Source of the DNA: Aquibacillus albus
GTDB taxonomy: Bacteria > Bacillota > Bacilli > Bacillales > Amphibacillaceae
Reading direction: 5' to 3'
Assembly (NCBI RefSeq): GCF_016908325.1
Contig: NZ_JAFBDR010000007.1
Location: 62,001-126,000, forward strand
Length of the DNA stretch: 64,000 bases
Positions within the stretch are counted from its first letter, which is position 1. Every line of letters begins with the position of its first letter. This document shows, in pieces, positions 1 to 8,977 of this stretch. The position numbers and the translations under genes were made by a program. The notes beneath the pieces were generated by a model. The model worked only from the letters and a program-made list of their open reading frames with translations, searched no databases and was not told where the DNA came from.

Positions 1-585
1 TGGTTGAATTTGATGAATATAAATAGTAGAGGATAACTCATTTATTTTTCTTATACCACTTTTAAAGAAAGGGGATGGAGTGTTTGAAGCTAATTGCTTT
101 AATTCTGCTGGTATGTCGCCAATCCATTCTCCAAAGACTTCTTGACTGTCAACAAAAAATAAATATTCATTTTCATTTGTTTGACACTTAATCTTTTTAA
201 TGGATGTCACTGCTTTACCCAATTCCAGGTAATGTTTCAATTTCATCAGGTGCGACTTTAATGGAGCATCTACAACTTCCATGAGTACTCGAATAACGCC
301 ATTACATCCAGACCCTTCTCCCCATGACAACTCGTCAACACTTTTCATATTATAGGTAACAAGTGGGTCTGTATGATGTAACCCAACTTCAATCCTGGCG
401 GCCAAATCTTCTTCAAGGCAACCCGCACTTAACATACCTACATGAGCACCATCCTGTTTAAACAACATAGATGCTCCTTCTTTTTTATAGGCAGATCCTT
501 CTACATCAACGATTGTCGCTAAAACATGACCATCATTATCCGAAGAGACACAAACTTCATTTATAATGTCATACATATCTTCCAT
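1..585 (-). CDS. xdhC: XdhC/CoxI-family molybdenum hydroxylase accessory protein (3' end outside window)
   Basis: An ATG at 585 opens a frame that stays open for 195 codons to the window edge, with a GGGAGA Shine-Dalgarno sequence (SD) just upstream. The translation carries two motifs typical of the XdhC/CoxI family, AGCLEED at residues 54-60 and GEGSGCNG at 89-96. XdhC-type proteins (PucA in Bacillus subtilis) insert or sulfurate the molybdenum cofactor of xanthine dehydrogenase. The NAD-binding C-terminal half would lie outside the window. It is transcribed the same way as the ABC importer and deaminase upstream, which fits a purine-catabolism neighbourhood, although a terminator hairpin separates it from the importer. 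Family membership is confident; the purine role is inferred from context. Confidence 0.85.
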   Translation of the reverse strand, partial: MEDMYDIINEVCVSSDNDGHVLATIVDVEGSAYKKEGASMLFKQDGAHVGMLSAGCLEEDLAARIEVGLHHTDPLVTYNMKSVDELSWGEGSGCNGVIRVLMEVVDAPLKSHLMKLKHYLELGKAVTSIKKIKCQTNENEYLFFVDSQEVFGEWIGDIPAELKQLASNTPSPFFKSGIRKINELSSTIYIHQIQP

Positions 586-723
586 AACCCGAATCTCCCT
601 TATCTTAAATCCAATAAAACAGCCAACTATTTTGGTTGTTCATTGCATGTTTCTAATCATCGTAAAATATTCTCACTTTAATCTCTATTACTTTGTAAGT
701 TTTTCCTACATAGTAGTTGTAGG

Positions 724-758
724 AAAGACCTTAGTTCCTAATTAAAACTAAGGTCTTT
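724..758 (-). terminator. Intrinsic terminator of the ABC importer operon
   Basis: A perfect 13-bp inverted repeat (arms 724-736 and 746-758, loop 9 bases) follows the importer lipoprotein gene. The arms begin and end in A and T runs, so it could stop transcription in either direction. Confidence 0.8.
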
Positions 759-793
759 TCCATCGAACTGGTAAATGAATACTAATTATTAAA

Positions 794-1858
794 CTAGTTT
801 TCTGGTAAATATTCAGTTGTAAAGATTTCATTTGCATCAAACGTTTCTTCTAATAATCCAAGCTCTGCTAGCTGATCAATTAACGTTTGCCAGCGCTCTT
901 CAGACATATACCCAACACCATGTTCAGCAGCATCGCCTCCATAAATAAATTCCTCTTGTGTTTCTTGCTCAAATTTGAAAGCCTCAAACGAAATATCAGG
1001 ATTCGCTTCATTAATGACTTCCGTAATTTCATCTGGAGAATCTTTATAGCTGTTCCAACCCTTTACAAAGGAAGTAACCATTTTTTGTACAGTTTCCTCA
1101 TTACTCTCTAAGTAATCTCTTGTAACATATAACACAATATTATACGGGTCATATCCAGCTTCAGAAATTAATAGTGTTTCTGTTTCAATACCTTCCTCAC
1201 CCAAAAAGTATGGTTCTGACGTCACAAAGGCTTGGCTTACTGATGAAGGATCATTAATAAAATTAGCGTGATCACCTGTGTAGGATATCTCTTCTACACC
1301 ACTCAAGTCATATTTGCTTTTGAGATAATCCCAATAAGTAATCCCAGGTTGAATATACGCTGTTCTGCCATTCAATTCTTCAAAGTCTGTTACACCTTCA
1401 CCTTCATGGAACATGAATGCTTGCGGACTTCCTTGCATTGCTGTCGCAACTGCAACTAAATCAATTCCTTGGTTTTTTGCAATTACCATTTGGTCCGCAT
1501 GGGCTAAACCAAATTCCGAACTACCGGATGCTACCATTTGAATAGAAGAAACTTGTGGACCACCAGGCTCAATCTCCACCTCTAAACCATTTTCTTCAAA
1601 AATCCCTCGCTCTCTTGCAGCATAAACACCACCATGCTGGGCCTTAGAAAACCAGTTTAAAACAATTTTAACCGACTCCAAGGATACCTCTTCAGAACCT
1701 TCTTGCGCTTCAGAATCGGAAGACGAGCTAGTATCTGTACCTTCTGATTCAGAAGAATCCGGTGAGCTGCTTTCAGCTTCACCGCTACAAGCTGCTAACA
1801 ATAAAGCGAAAAGAATACTAACTAACAACAAATAAGACTTTTTAACCGTCACTTTCAT
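794..1858 (-). CDS. ABC transporter substrate-binding lipoprotein, NMT1/ThiY-like
   Basis: A 354-residue exported lipoprotein: residues 1-23 form a basic and hydrophobic signal peptide ending in lipobox LAAC (Cys24). A low-complexity Ser/Glu/Asp linker (about 26-60) follows, then an NMT1/THI5-like periplasmic-binding fold starting at NWFSKAQHGGVYAA. Proteins of this kind bind pyrimidines (ThiY, formylaminopyrimidine), sulfonates or nitrate-like ligands for an ABC importer. It is the last gene of the ATPase-permease-binding protein operon, with AGGGGGAT ahead of the ATG. There is no TPP riboswitch upstream of the operon, and its neighbours are XdhC and an 8-oxoguanine deaminase. A purine or other heterocycle is therefore a better guess than a thiamine precursor, but the ligand is not proven. 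Confidence 0.85.
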   Translation of the reverse strand: MKVTVKKSYLLLVSILFALLLAACSGEAESSSPDSSESEGTDTSSSSDSEAQEGSEEVSLESVKIVLNWFSKAQHGGVYAARERGIFEENGLEVEIEPGGPQVSSIQMVASGSSEFGLAHADQMVIAKNQGIDLVAVATAMQGSPQAFMFHEGEGVTDFEELNGRTAYIQPGITYWDYLKSKYDLSGVEEISYTGDHANFINDPSSVSQAFVTSEPYFLGEEGIETETLLISEAGYDPYNIVLYVTRDYLESNEETVQKMVTSFVKGWNSYKDSPDEITEVINEANPDISFEAFKFEQETQEEFIYGGDAAEHGVGYMSEERWQTLIDQLAELGLLEETFDANEIFTTEYLPEN

Positions 1859-1884
1859 ACATAAATCCCCCTAATATTTATTTT

Positions 1885-2754
1885 CTATTTTTCAACTTTC
1901 ATCGCAGACTCATGCCAAGACCTCAACATGAGATGCGAAAATAAACTAACGAGTAGATAGAAACTAATTCCTAATATTGCTGCTGCAATACCACAGGCAA
2001 ATAAGTAAGGTGTTTTCACTTGAATTGCCGCTACCGTTATTGCATAACCCAATCCACCTTTTCCTCCACCAATACCTGCTACATATTCACCAACAATCGC
2101 CCCAACGATCGATAATGTACAAGATATCTTTAAACCCGCCATAATAAACGGTAAAGCGGCAGGTATTCTTAATTTCCACATTCGCTGCCATTTAGAAGCA
2201 TTGTATAGGGTAAATAGCTCATCCATATTTTTATCAACGGAATTCAATCCCATTAATGTGTTTGAAATAATAGGGAAAAATCCAATCAAAAATGAGATTA
2301 CGACAATCGCATTGAATCCAGCTCCAAACCAAATGACGACAATTGGTGCTACTGCAACTACAGGAATCGTTTGTAGAATAATAGCATAAGGATAGATACT
2401 TCTTTCTAAAATCTTAGAGCTTGCCAACAAAATTGAAATAAAAATACCTACAACTGCACTAACAAGGAATCCAGTGACAGACTCTATTACTGTTATCTGG
2501 ACTGCCGGCCATAGTAAATCCCAATCTTTAATTGTCGCTTCAACGACATCTGTTGGCTTTGGCAATATATAGTGCTTTAAACCGAGTAAAACTGGAATTG
2601 CTTGCCACAGTGCAATAAAGATGATAAAGGCAACAATTGGCCCCAGATATACATTTTTAAACGTCATCCATATTTTTCTTTCCTTTGGTTTCTTTACTTT
2701 TGATACAACATTTTGTTTTGAGACTTGTAAGGAAGGTGACTCCATCTTAACCAA
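1885..2754 (-). CDS. ABC transporter permease, ThiX/SsuC-like
   Basis: A 289-residue integral membrane protein with about six hydrophobic helices and the binding-protein-dependent transport permease fold. The cytoplasmic EAA-type loop lies around residues 180-205, near KLRIPAALPFIMAGLKIS, and would dock on the ATPase. The basic N-terminus (about 1-30) precedes the first helix. Its start overlaps the end of the ATPase gene by 8 bases, showing translational coupling, and the lipoprotein gene follows 26 bases after its stop. With those two proteins it forms one importer of the ThiXYZ/SsuABC/TauABC group. Substrate unknown; purine-related by neighbourhood. Confidence 0.9.
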   Translation of the reverse strand: MVKMESPSLQVSKQNVVSKVKKPKERKIWMTFKNVYLGPIVAFIIFIALWQAIPVLLGLKHYILPKPTDVVEATIKDWDLLWPAVQITVIESVTGFLVSAVVGIFISILLASSKILERSIYPYAIILQTIPVVAVAPIVVIWFGAGFNAIVVISFLIGFFPIISNTLMGLNSVDKNMDELFTLYNASKWQRMWKLRIPAALPFIMAGLKISCTLSIVGAIVGEYVAGIGGGKGGLGYAITVAAIQVKTPYLFACGIAAAILGISFYLLVSLFSHLMLRSWHESAMKVEK

Positions 2755-3535
2755 TCTCCTTTCGATCTGAACTTGTTTCCAGATGATCAGAAGCTAAATC
2801 AACGTACTCCGTAAACGTTGGATTTGTTCTTACAGATAACTCCCTAGGATACGGAAGGTCAATATCGATCAACGATGACAAACGCCCCGGACGAGCGGAC
2901 ATAACTGCAATTCTCGATGAGAGAAATACCGCTTCGTACACGTTATGTGTGACGAATAAAACAGTCATATTTTCCTGTTGCCAAATATCTAAAAGCTCCA
3001 TTTGCAATGTTTGTCGTGTAATTTCATCTAATGCACCAAAAGGCTCATCCATTAATAGCATTCTAGGCTTTGCGGCTAACGCACGAGCAATCGACACTCT
3101 CATCTTCATTCCACCTGATAATTGCCTAGGGTACGATTTTAGATGATCCTTCAGCCCCACCATCTCTAACACTCGTAATGCCGTTTGCTTACTTTCCTTT
3201 TTATTTCCTCCTCTTAGCTCCAGCGGAAGAAGCACATTATCTAGAACGTTTCGCCAAGGTAAAAGGTTAGCATCTTGAAAGACAAAGGCAATATCATTTG
3301 TCTGTTGAATCATTTCTTTTGGTTTCTTGTTAAAAACACTTACATCTCCATCAGTTGCTTCACCTAAACCCGCAACCATTCTTAATGCCGTAGATTTACC
3401 ACACCCAGAGGGCCCGAGAAAACTTAGGAACTCCCCTTCCTTAACGGATAAATGAAAATCACTTAATGCAACTGTCCCACCAGTATATGTCTTACCAACA
3501 TGATTAAAAGAAACTACTTCATTGGCAACACCCAA
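2747..3535 (-). CDS. ABC transporter ATP-binding protein, ThiZ/SsuB-like
   Basis: A 262-residue nucleotide-binding subunit. Walker A is GPSGCGKST at residues 41-49, the signature is LSGGMKMRVSIARAL, Walker B is RMLLMDEPFGALDE and the switch histidine lies in FVTHNVYEAVFL. The fold and the YPR-type C-terminus match the SsuB/TauB/ThiZ class. The start is a TTG at 3535 with a strong AGGAGGG six bases upstream; no ATG lies nearby. It is the first gene of the three-gene importer operon and would energise uptake through the permease encoded next. Confidence 0.92.
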   Translation of the reverse strand: MGVANEVVSFNHVGKTYTGGTVALSDFHLSVKEGEFLSFLGPSGCGKSTALRMVAGLGEATDGDVSVFNKKPKEMIQQTNDIAFVFQDANLLPWRNVLDNVLLPLELRGGNKKESKQTALRVLEMVGLKDHLKSYPRQLSGGMKMRVSIARALAAKPRMLLMDEPFGALDEITRQTLQMELLDIWQQENMTVLFVTHNVYEAVFLSSRIAVMSARPGRLSSLIDIDLPYPRELSVRTNPTFTEYVDLASDHLETSSDRKEIG

Positions 3536-3610
3536 TGTGATCCCTCCTAATAATTTCTGAAAAAATAGTCTTTTATTAATATTCAGATAATTTTAGTTAT
3601 AAACATGAAT

Positions 3611-3629
3611 ATGTTATATTTCATAACAT
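3611..3629. promoter_or_regulatory. Perfect inverted repeat upstream of the importer operon
   Basis: Arms ATGTTAT and ATAACAT (7 bp each) flank a 5-base spacer in the AT-rich 240-bp gap between the deaminase and the importer operon. It is not followed by a T run in either direction, so an operator is more likely than a terminator. The cognate regulator is unknown. Confidence 0.35.
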
Positions 3630-3772
3630 TTTTTGTTAGTTATTATTACTTAAATACCATCGTAATTTATTTCTAGTTTTTTGTCATTAGTTAAAATAAA
3701 TGAATCGAAGGAAACTATTTAGACAACTTGACTAAAAATTCTTCCTTAAAACAAAAAAATAAAACGAAACTC

Positions 3773-5191
3773 CTAATTGAAGTTTCGCTTGATCCTAGAC
3801 TTTCTATAATTTATTTTTGAGTGTTTCATAGCAGTTTCAACCATTCGGCTTGCTGAAGCTTGTGCTTGCCTAGCAATAAGCTGTTCATCAATCGTAACTA
3901 ACTGCCCATCCTTTACAGCAACTTTTCCTCCAACGATGGTCATATCTACTTGCGGAGTACCAGTTAGTATCGGTAAAGAAACATCATCAAATAAGGCACC
4001 AGCAAATTCTAACCTGTTGGAATCAATGAAAAACATATCTGCTGCTTTTCCAACCTCCAAGGAACCGATCGCATCATCCCACCCTAATACTTTTGCCGAT
4101 CCGTTAGTAGCTACAGCTAGACAATCCTCTGCACTAAGCGCTTTCGTACCATGTTGAAGATTATGAAGCAAATTCATTACTTTTGTCTCCATTAAAAGAT
4201 TTGAGGAATCATTCGATGCAGACCCATCCACACCAAGACCAACTTTTACATTCGATTGGAGCATTTTCATGATTGGCATCGTTCCAGATTTCATTTTCAT
4301 GTTACTACTTGGACAATGAGCAACACCACATCCGCATGAACCTAACTTCACAATCTCATCATCATTAAACCATATTCCGTGTGCGTACCAAACATCATCT
4401 CCTACCCAACCAGTACTTTCCATTAAATCCAAGGGCCGCATGGCTAATTTCTCCACGCAATATTCCTCTTCATCTCTTGTCTCAGCTAGGTGTGTGTGCA
4501 TGCGAACACCATAACTCCTTGCTAATGCAGCAGATTCTTTTAGTAAATCAGGGCTAACAGAAAAAGGCGAGCATGGTGCTACACCAACCCTTAGCATCGA
4601 AAAACGACTTGAATCATGATATTGTTCAATCACTCTCATTGTATCCTTAAGAATGGTGTCTTCGGTTTGAACTACTTCATCTGGTGGTAGTCCCCCTTTT
4701 GATTTACCTAAACTCATTGACCCCCTTGTCGGGAAAAAACGAATACCTAGCTCCTGAGCAGCTTTTATTTCCTCATCAATAAGCTCACCGCTAACCCCAT
4801 TTGGAAAAACATAAAAATGATCTGCTGCAGTTGTACATCCACTTTTCAATAATTCACCTAACCCTACCATAGCACTGAAATAAATATCCTCGGGCTTAAG
4901 ATGACGCCATATATCATAAAGGGTGATCAACCAGTCAAACAACTCACAATTTTGTACGAATGGAATATTCCTAGTAAATGTTTGATACAAGTGATGATGT
5001 GTATTAATGAGGCCCGGATAAACAATTTTACCTCGAGCATCAATGACTGTATCTGCTGTTTCATATGGAAGGTCTGCTCCAATCGCTTTTATCTCCTGAC
5101 CTTCGATGTAAATGCTACCACCAGGAAATTTCTCTTCCTTATCATTCATCGTAATTATGTTTCTTGCATTTTTAATAAGCATCGTTTTCAT
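3773..5191 (-). CDS. 8-oxoguanine deaminase-like amidohydrolase (ATZ/TRZ family)
   Basis: A 472-residue metal-dependent amidohydrolase of the ATZ/TRZ-like branch. Metal-site features are NTHHHLYQT (HxH motif, about residue 66), MHTHLAETRDEEEY (about 234) and the aspartate of GLGVDGSASND (about 318). A C-terminal urease-like barrel end reads GSLEVGKAADMFFID. Characterised relatives deaminate 8-oxoguanine to urate or act on chlorinated triazines, using Zn or Fe. Several in-frame starts exist; the ATG at 5191 is chosen because AGGTG lies six bases upstream, whereas the GTG (5200) and ATG (5197) overlap that SD. A CodY box covers its promoter, fitting repression when branched-chain amino acids and GTP are plentiful. 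Guanine or another aminopurine is a possible alternative substrate. Confidence 0.8.
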   Translation of the reverse strand: MKTMLIKNARNIITMNDKEEKFPGGSIYIEGQEIKAIGADLPYETADTVIDARGKIVYPGLINTHHHLYQTFTRNIPFVQNCELFDWLITLYDIWRHLKPEDIYFSAMVGLGELLKSGCTTAADHFYVFPNGVSGELIDEEIKAAQELGIRFFPTRGSMSLGKSKGGLPPDEVVQTEDTILKDTMRVIEQYHDSSRFSMLRVGVAPCSPFSVSPDLLKESAALARSYGVRMHTHLAETRDEEEYCVEKLAMRPLDLMESTGWVGDDVWYAHGIWFNDDEIVKLGSCGCGVAHCPSSNMKMKSGTMPIMKMLQSNVKVGLGVDGSASNDSSNLLMETKVMNLLHNLQHGTKALSAEDCLAVATNGSAKVLGWDDAIGSLEVGKAADMFFIDSNRLEFAGALFDDVSLPILTGTPQVDMTIVGGKVAVKDGQLVTIDEQLIARQAQASASRMVETAMKHSKINYRKSRIKRNFN

Positions 5192-5250
5192 GAACATCAC
5201 CTATTCTTTACATAATGGAATTGTTTAAGCGCAACTTAATAATAACTTCT

Positions 5251-5278
5251 ATCTTATCGCAGTTTTCAGAAAATTCAA
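5251..5278 (-). promoter_or_regulatory. SigmaA promoter of the deaminase gene with embedded CodY box
   Basis: On the minus strand TTGAAT (5273-5278) and TAAGAT (5251-5256) are separated by 16 bases. The 15-mer AGTTTTCAGAAAATT at 5261-5275 matches the CodY consensus AATTTTCWGAAAATT at 14 of 15 positions and fills the spacer and part of the -35. Binding there should block RNA polymerase. Confidence 0.7.
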
Positions 5279-5324
5279 TATGTAAGGTAGATTCTCCTTT
5301 AACGTTTTACCAATTATTCTCATG

Positions 5325-5353
5325 TTGTTTTTTACATGGGTTTTTGATAAAAT
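5325..5353 (+). promoter_or_regulatory. SigmaA-type promoter of trhO
   Basis: TTGTTT (5325-5330), 17-base spacer, TAAAAT (5348-5353). It points toward trhO, leaving a leader of about 80 bases. Confidence 0.55.
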
Positions 5354-5438
5354 ATTAGCTTGCAAGAGAGATGTAAATAAATATCCGACCTAAACACATT
5401 TGTATCTTGCAAATATAAATTGATAGGTGGTAATAATA

Positions 5439-6413
5439 ATGGAAAAGAAAGAAAAATATCAAGTATTACTTTATTACAACTATGTACCAATTGAGGATCC
5501 TGAAGCGTTTGCAGATGAACATTTGAAGTTTTGTAAAGACCTTGAATTGAAAGGTCGAGTGCTTGTCGCAGAAGAAGGGATCAACGGTACTGTATCTGGT
5601 ACAGTAGAACAAACGAATAAGTATATGGAAGCAATGCACAATGATCCACGATTTGCTGACATGGTATTTAAGGTGGATGAATCGGATGGTCATGCATTCA
5701 AAAAAATGCACGTTCGACCTCGTCCTGAGCTTGTAACACTTCGCTTAGAAGATGATGTTAACCCGAAAGATACAACTGGAAAATATTTGAGTCCTAAAGA
5801 ATTTTATGAAGCGATGCAAGATGAGGATACAGTTGTATTAGATGCAAGAAATGATTATGAATATGACCTAGGTCATTTCAGAGGTGCTATTCGTCCTGAA
5901 ATTGAAACATTCCGTGAACTGCCTGAATGGGTAGAAGAAAATAAAGATAAACTAGAAGGAAAAAAAATATTAACGTATTGTACTGGTGGAATCCGCTGCG
6001 AAAAATTTTCTGGATGGCTTGTTGAAAAAGGATTTGAAGATGTAGGCCAATTGCACGGTGGTATCGTAACCTACGGAAAAGATCCAGAGGTTCAAGGAGA
6101 GCTTTGGGACGGACAGCTTTACGTGTTTGATGAACGAATTGCTGTTCCTGTAAATAAAAAAGAACATGTAGTCGTTGGTAAGGATTACTTTGACGGACAG
6201 CCATGTGAGCGTTATATCAATTGTGCAAATCCTGAGTGTAACAAACAGATTCTTTGTTCTGAAGAAAATGAACATAAATATATGCGCGGATGCTCACACG
6301 AGTGCCGCGTCTCTCCACGAAATATGTATGTAGAAGAACACAATCTTTCTCAGGAAGAAATTGATGAAAGACTAAAACGAATTGAACAAGAAGATAGGAT
6401 TCCAGCTAAATAG
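5439..6413 (+). CDS. trhO: tRNA uridine(34) hydroxylase, rhodanese-domain protein
   Basis: A 324-residue protein of the TrhO/YbfQ family, which uses molecular oxygen to hydroxylate U34 of tRNAs toward 5-carboxymethoxy- or methoxyuridine. An N-terminal acylphosphatase-like domain (about 1-95, with [11 protein letters not shown]) precedes a rhodanese domain (about 125-215). The catalytic loop of the latter is [15 protein letters not shown] Cys-rich C-terminal segment ([12 protein letters not shown] and [10 protein letters not shown]) follows, as is usual for the Gram-positive members. The ATG at 5439 is preferred over the in-frame GTG at 5427 because AGGTGG lies eight bases before it. The gene stands alone and ends in its own terminator. 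Confidence 0.92.
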   Translation: MEKKEKYQVLLYYNYVPIEDPEAFADEHLKFCKDLELKGRVLVAEEGINGTVSGTVEQTNKYMEAMHNDPRFADMVFKVDESDGHAFKKMHVRPRPELVTLRLEDDVNPKDTTGKYLSPKEFYEAMQDEDTVVLDARNDYEYDLGHFRGAIRPEIETFRELPEWVEENKDKLEGKKILTYCTGGIRCEKFSGWLVEKGFEDVGQLHGGIVTYGKDPEVQGELWDGQLYVFDERIAVPVNKKEHVVVGKDYFDGQPCERYINCANPECNKQILCSEENEHKYMRGCSHECRVSPRNMYVEEHNLSQEEIDERLKRIEQEDRIPAK

Positions 6414-6417
6414 GATT

Positions 6418-6444
6418 AAAAGGCAGCCAATTTGGCTGCCTTTT
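6418..6444 (+). terminator. Intrinsic terminator of trhO
   Basis: A 13-bp palindrome (AAAAGGCAGCC and GGCTGCCTTTT arms) starts five bases after the trhO stop and ends in a T run. Confidence 0.85.
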
Positions 6445-6533
6445 AATATATATATAAAATACATTTTTTTGGTTATGATTGTCCACTTACTAAAATATAT
6501 TTTATCATACGCAACGATAGTAGGTGGGATTAA

Positions 6534-7073
6534 ATGATTCAATTCATTATCGATCATAAATGGTATATACTTGTTTTATCAGAAGTAGGATTTTGGATAG
6601 CGTTCTTACTTTTTTTATGGCTTCGTTATTGGTTTGAGGCTAGAGGCCAGTTACTATGCCTGTATATTGCCATCATTAACCAACTACTCACTATTCCTCT
6701 TGCAGTAGTTGATTATATGTATTTCGGACAAGCTACATGGTTTCACCTGATTGTTATTGCTATTTACATATATGCTATTTTTCGTGGACCAATAGATATG
6801 CGTAAAATTGATAAATATATACAAAAGGTTGCATGGGAAATAAAAAATAAAACACCATTTCGATACTCTAGAAGCTCACAAACTAACTCCTCCACTTATT
6901 ACAGGTATTTCAAGCGCAAAAAGTTTTACATGCATGTTACTTTGTTTATTAGCGTCTCAACTACATGCATCATAACACCCTATCACTACCCAGTTCATCT
7001 CATCTTCCTGTGGGCCATTCTGTTATTCATTGAAGGCAGTAAATCGATATCAAAATACACGCGGAGGCATTAG
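6534..7073 (+). CDS. Uncharacterised membrane protein, four or five predicted helices
   Basis: A 179-residue protein I do not recognise with certainty. AGGTGGGA precedes the ATG. Hydrophobic stretches cover roughly residues 12-33, 38-58, 63-82 and 125-168, separated by a basic loop (about 88-122) rich in Lys, Arg and Ser. The size and helix spacing resemble small Bacillus membrane proteins such as YmcC, but that is only a topological likeness. The C-terminus runs directly into a decayed transglutaminase-like remnant, so the natural 3' neighbour has been lost. Function unknown. Confidence 0.65.
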   Translation: MIQFIIDHKWYILVLSEVGFWIAFLLFLWLRYWFEARGQLLCLYIAIINQLLTIPLAVVDYMYFGQATWFHLIVIAIYIYAIFRGPIDMRKIDKYIQKVAWEIKNKTPFRYSRSSQTNSSTYYRYFKRKKFYMHVTLFISVSTTCIITPYHYPVHLIFLWAILLFIEGSKSISKYTRRH

Positions 7074-7190
7074 GGATATTCGTGTCGGAACAGGAAGAGA
7101 TTATGCGGATGTAAATCCTCTACAATGGTTTATCAAGGTGGAAATCACAAGCTGGAAGTCAAGGTTTTTGACAAATTATTGGCACAGTAA
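7072..7190 (+). pseudogene. Remnant of a transglutaminase-like protein C-terminus, frameshifted
   Basis: Translation from 7072 gives RDIRVGTGRDYADVNPLQ and, after a one-base loss near 7126, VYQGGNHKLEVKVFDKLLAQ followed by TAA at 7188-7190. GRDYADV-P-GVY-GG followed by an alternating LEV-V strand is the usual C-terminal end of bacterial transglutaminase-like (COG1305) proteins. Only about 40 codons are left. The stop is followed within four bases by a terminator hairpin, as expected for an original gene end. The first few residues overlap the preceding gene's stop. The family call comes from motif recall and should be treated as moderate. Confidence 0.5.
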
Positions 7191-7193
7191 AGG

Positions 7194-7222
7194 AAAAGAC
7201 CGGACATTTGCCCGGTCTTTTT
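7194..7222. terminator. Bidirectional terminator between the remnant and ribH
   Basis: Arms AAAAGACCGG (7194-7203) and CCGGTCTTTT (7212-7221) form a 10-bp stem with an 8-base loop. T runs flank it in both directions, so it can also end the convergent riboflavin operon. Confidence 0.85.
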
Positions 7223-7285
7223 CAATAGAGAATCGAAATGATAGAGGTAAAAAGGTAAATCCGCTTTAAGACGTTACCAACCCTA

Positions 7286-7753
7286 TTAACCAATATTCCT
7301 CAACAGGTTAGCCATTTCAATCGCTGATACAGCCGCTTCTGCACCTTTATTACCCGCTTTTGTACCTGCTCTTTCAATGGCTTGCTCAATTGTATCTGTT
7401 GTTAATACTCCAAAAATTACCGGTAAACCTTCATCCATTGATGCATTTGCTACACCTTTTGAAACTTCACTGCTAACATAATCAAAATGTGGAGTAGAGC
7501 CTCTTATAACCGTACCAAGTGTAATCACTGCATCATACTTGCCTGATGCTGCCATTTTTTTTGCAACTAATGGGATTTCAAATGCACCCGGAACCCATGC
7601 AATCGAAACATCCTCTTCCTTTACGCCATGACGTCTTAGTGTATCTTGAGCACCGCCTAATAATTTGCTCGTAATAAACTCGTTAAATCTACCAACTACG
7701 ATACCTACTTTTAAGTCTGTGCCAACTAAATTTCCTTCAAAAACGTTACTCAT
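7286..7753 (-). CDS. ribH: 6,7-dimethyl-8-ribityllumazine synthase
   Basis: A 155-residue enzyme that condenses 5-amino-6-ribitylaminouracil with dihydroxybutanone phosphate to lumazine, the penultimate step of riboflavin synthesis. Family motifs in order are [37 protein letters not shown] and [13 protein letters not shown]. In B. subtilis it forms the 60-subunit capsid that encloses riboflavin synthase. It is the last gene of ribD-ribE-ribBA-ribH, 12 bases after ribBA, with AGGGGGAAA before the ATG. Confidence 0.97.
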   Translation of the reverse strand: MSNVFEGNLVGTDLKVGIVVGRFNEFITSKLLGGAQDTLRRHGVKEEDVSIAWVPGAFEIPLVAKKMAASGKYDAVITLGTVIRGSTPHFDYVSSEVSKGVANASMDEGLPVIFGVLTTDTIEQAIERAGTKAGNKGAEAAVSAIEMANLLRNIG

Positions 7754-7765
7754 TTTCGTTTCCCC

Positions 7766-8959
7766 CTAAAATTTTAATAAATGGTCTAATTTTGCAACTT
7801 TTGTTTTTAAATACTTTTCATTATCTTTATTTGCAGGTATTTGAATTGTTTCCCGTTTAACAACCTCTAATCCATAATCACCCATACTCGATATCTTTCG
7901 AGGATTATTTGTCAATAACCGAACCTTTTTAACTCCTAGGTCTTTAAGTATTTGCGCACTGACCGCATAATCACGTAAATCATCCGGGAATCCCAGCTGG
8001 TGATTGGCTTCTACAGTATCAAACCCTTGTTCTTGAAGCTTATAAGCCCGAAGCTTATTCAACAAGCCAATTCCTCTACCCTCCTGCCTCATATAAACGA
8101 GCACACCTTTTCCATCTGCTTCGATTTGATGTAGTGCTTTTGCTAATTGCGGACCGCAATCACATCGATAGGAACCAAACACATCCCCTGTTAAACATTC
8201 GGAATGAACCCTAACTAACACTGGATCATTCGGTTTGATTTCTCCTTTATATAAAGCAAGGTGTTCTAGACCGGTCACTTTTTCTGTATAAGCAGCAAGC
8301 TTAAAATCACCATATTCCGTTGGTAAGTTAATTTCAATTTCTTTATTTATTAACTTATCATGCTTCTTTCGATATGCAATTAAATCTTTAATCGTAATGA
8401 TAGAAAGGTTATGTTTTTCAGCGAATTTTTCTAGTTGTGGTAATCGAGCCATTGTTCCATCTTCATTCATAATTTCACAAATGACACCAATTGGAGCAGA
8501 TCCTGCTAATCGAGCTAAATCAACCGCCGCTTCCGTATGTCCTTGTCTTTCCAGGACTCCTGCATCTTTTGCAACTAACGGAAACACGTGTCCCGGTCTT
8601 TTAAAATCAGCGCCTGTTGTTTCTGGATCTAAAAACTTCTGAATCGTTAACGCACGTTCATAAGCGCTAATTCCAGTTTCTGTCAATTTATGATCAACAC
8701 TTACCGTAAATGCTGTTCCATGTGCATCTGTATTATTTGTTACCATCGCATTTAATTCAAACATTTGAGCCATATTAGTTGACATCGGAGTACAGATTAA
8801 TCCTTTTCCTTCAGAAGCCATAAAATTAATCGATTCCGGAGTTGCATGCTCAGCCAAAAGCACAAAGTCACCTTCATTTTCCCGATCTTCATCATCAACG
8901 ACAATAATCATTTTTCCTGCTTTCAACTCTTCAATTGCCTTTTCGATTGTCTGTATCAC
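7766..8959 (-). CDS. ribBA: Bifunctional 3,4-dihydroxy-2-butanone-4-phosphate synthase / GTP cyclohydrolase II
   Basis: A 397-residue fusion. Residues 1-200 are the DHBP synthase domain ([11 protein letters not shown], and [14 protein letters not shown]), which makes the four-carbon precursor from ribulose 5-phosphate. Residues about 205-397 are GTP cyclohydrolase II, with the zinc-binding cysteines in [15 protein letters not shown] and the RQEGRGIGL loop, opening GTP for the pyrimidine branch. The start is a GTG at 8959 with AGGAGGG upstream. It sits 18 bases after ribE and is controlled with the operon by the FMN riboswitch. Confidence 0.97.
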   Translation of the reverse strand: MIQTIEKAIEELKAGKMIIVVDDEDRENEGDFVLLAEHATPESINFMASEGKGLICTPMSTNMAQMFELNAMVTNNTDAHGTAFTVSVDHKLTETGISAYERALTIQKFLDPETTGADFKRPGHVFPLVAKDAGVLERQGHTEAAVDLARLAGSAPIGVICEIMNEDGTMARLPQLEKFAEKHNLSIITIKDLIAYRKKHDKLINKEIEINLPTEYGDFKLAAYTEKVTGLEHLALYKGEIKPNDPVLVRVHSECLTGDVFGSYRCDCGPQLAKALHQIEADGKGVLVYMRQEGRGIGLLNKLRAYKLQEQGFDTVEANHQLGFPDDLRDYAVSAQILKDLGVKKVRLLTNNPRKISSMGDYGLEVVKRETIQIPANKDNEKYLKTKVAKLDHLLKF

Positions 8960-8977
8960 TTGTGGTCCCTCCTATTC

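Noticed and set aside
3541-3560. CodY-like TAATTTCTGAAAAAA before the importer ATPase
   Set aside because: Only 11 of 15 matches and close to the ribosome site; too weak to list.
7030-7269. 79-codon frame as an intact gene
   Set aside because: It follows only the first half of the transglutaminase-like remnant, then runs out of frame through the terminator at 7194-7222.
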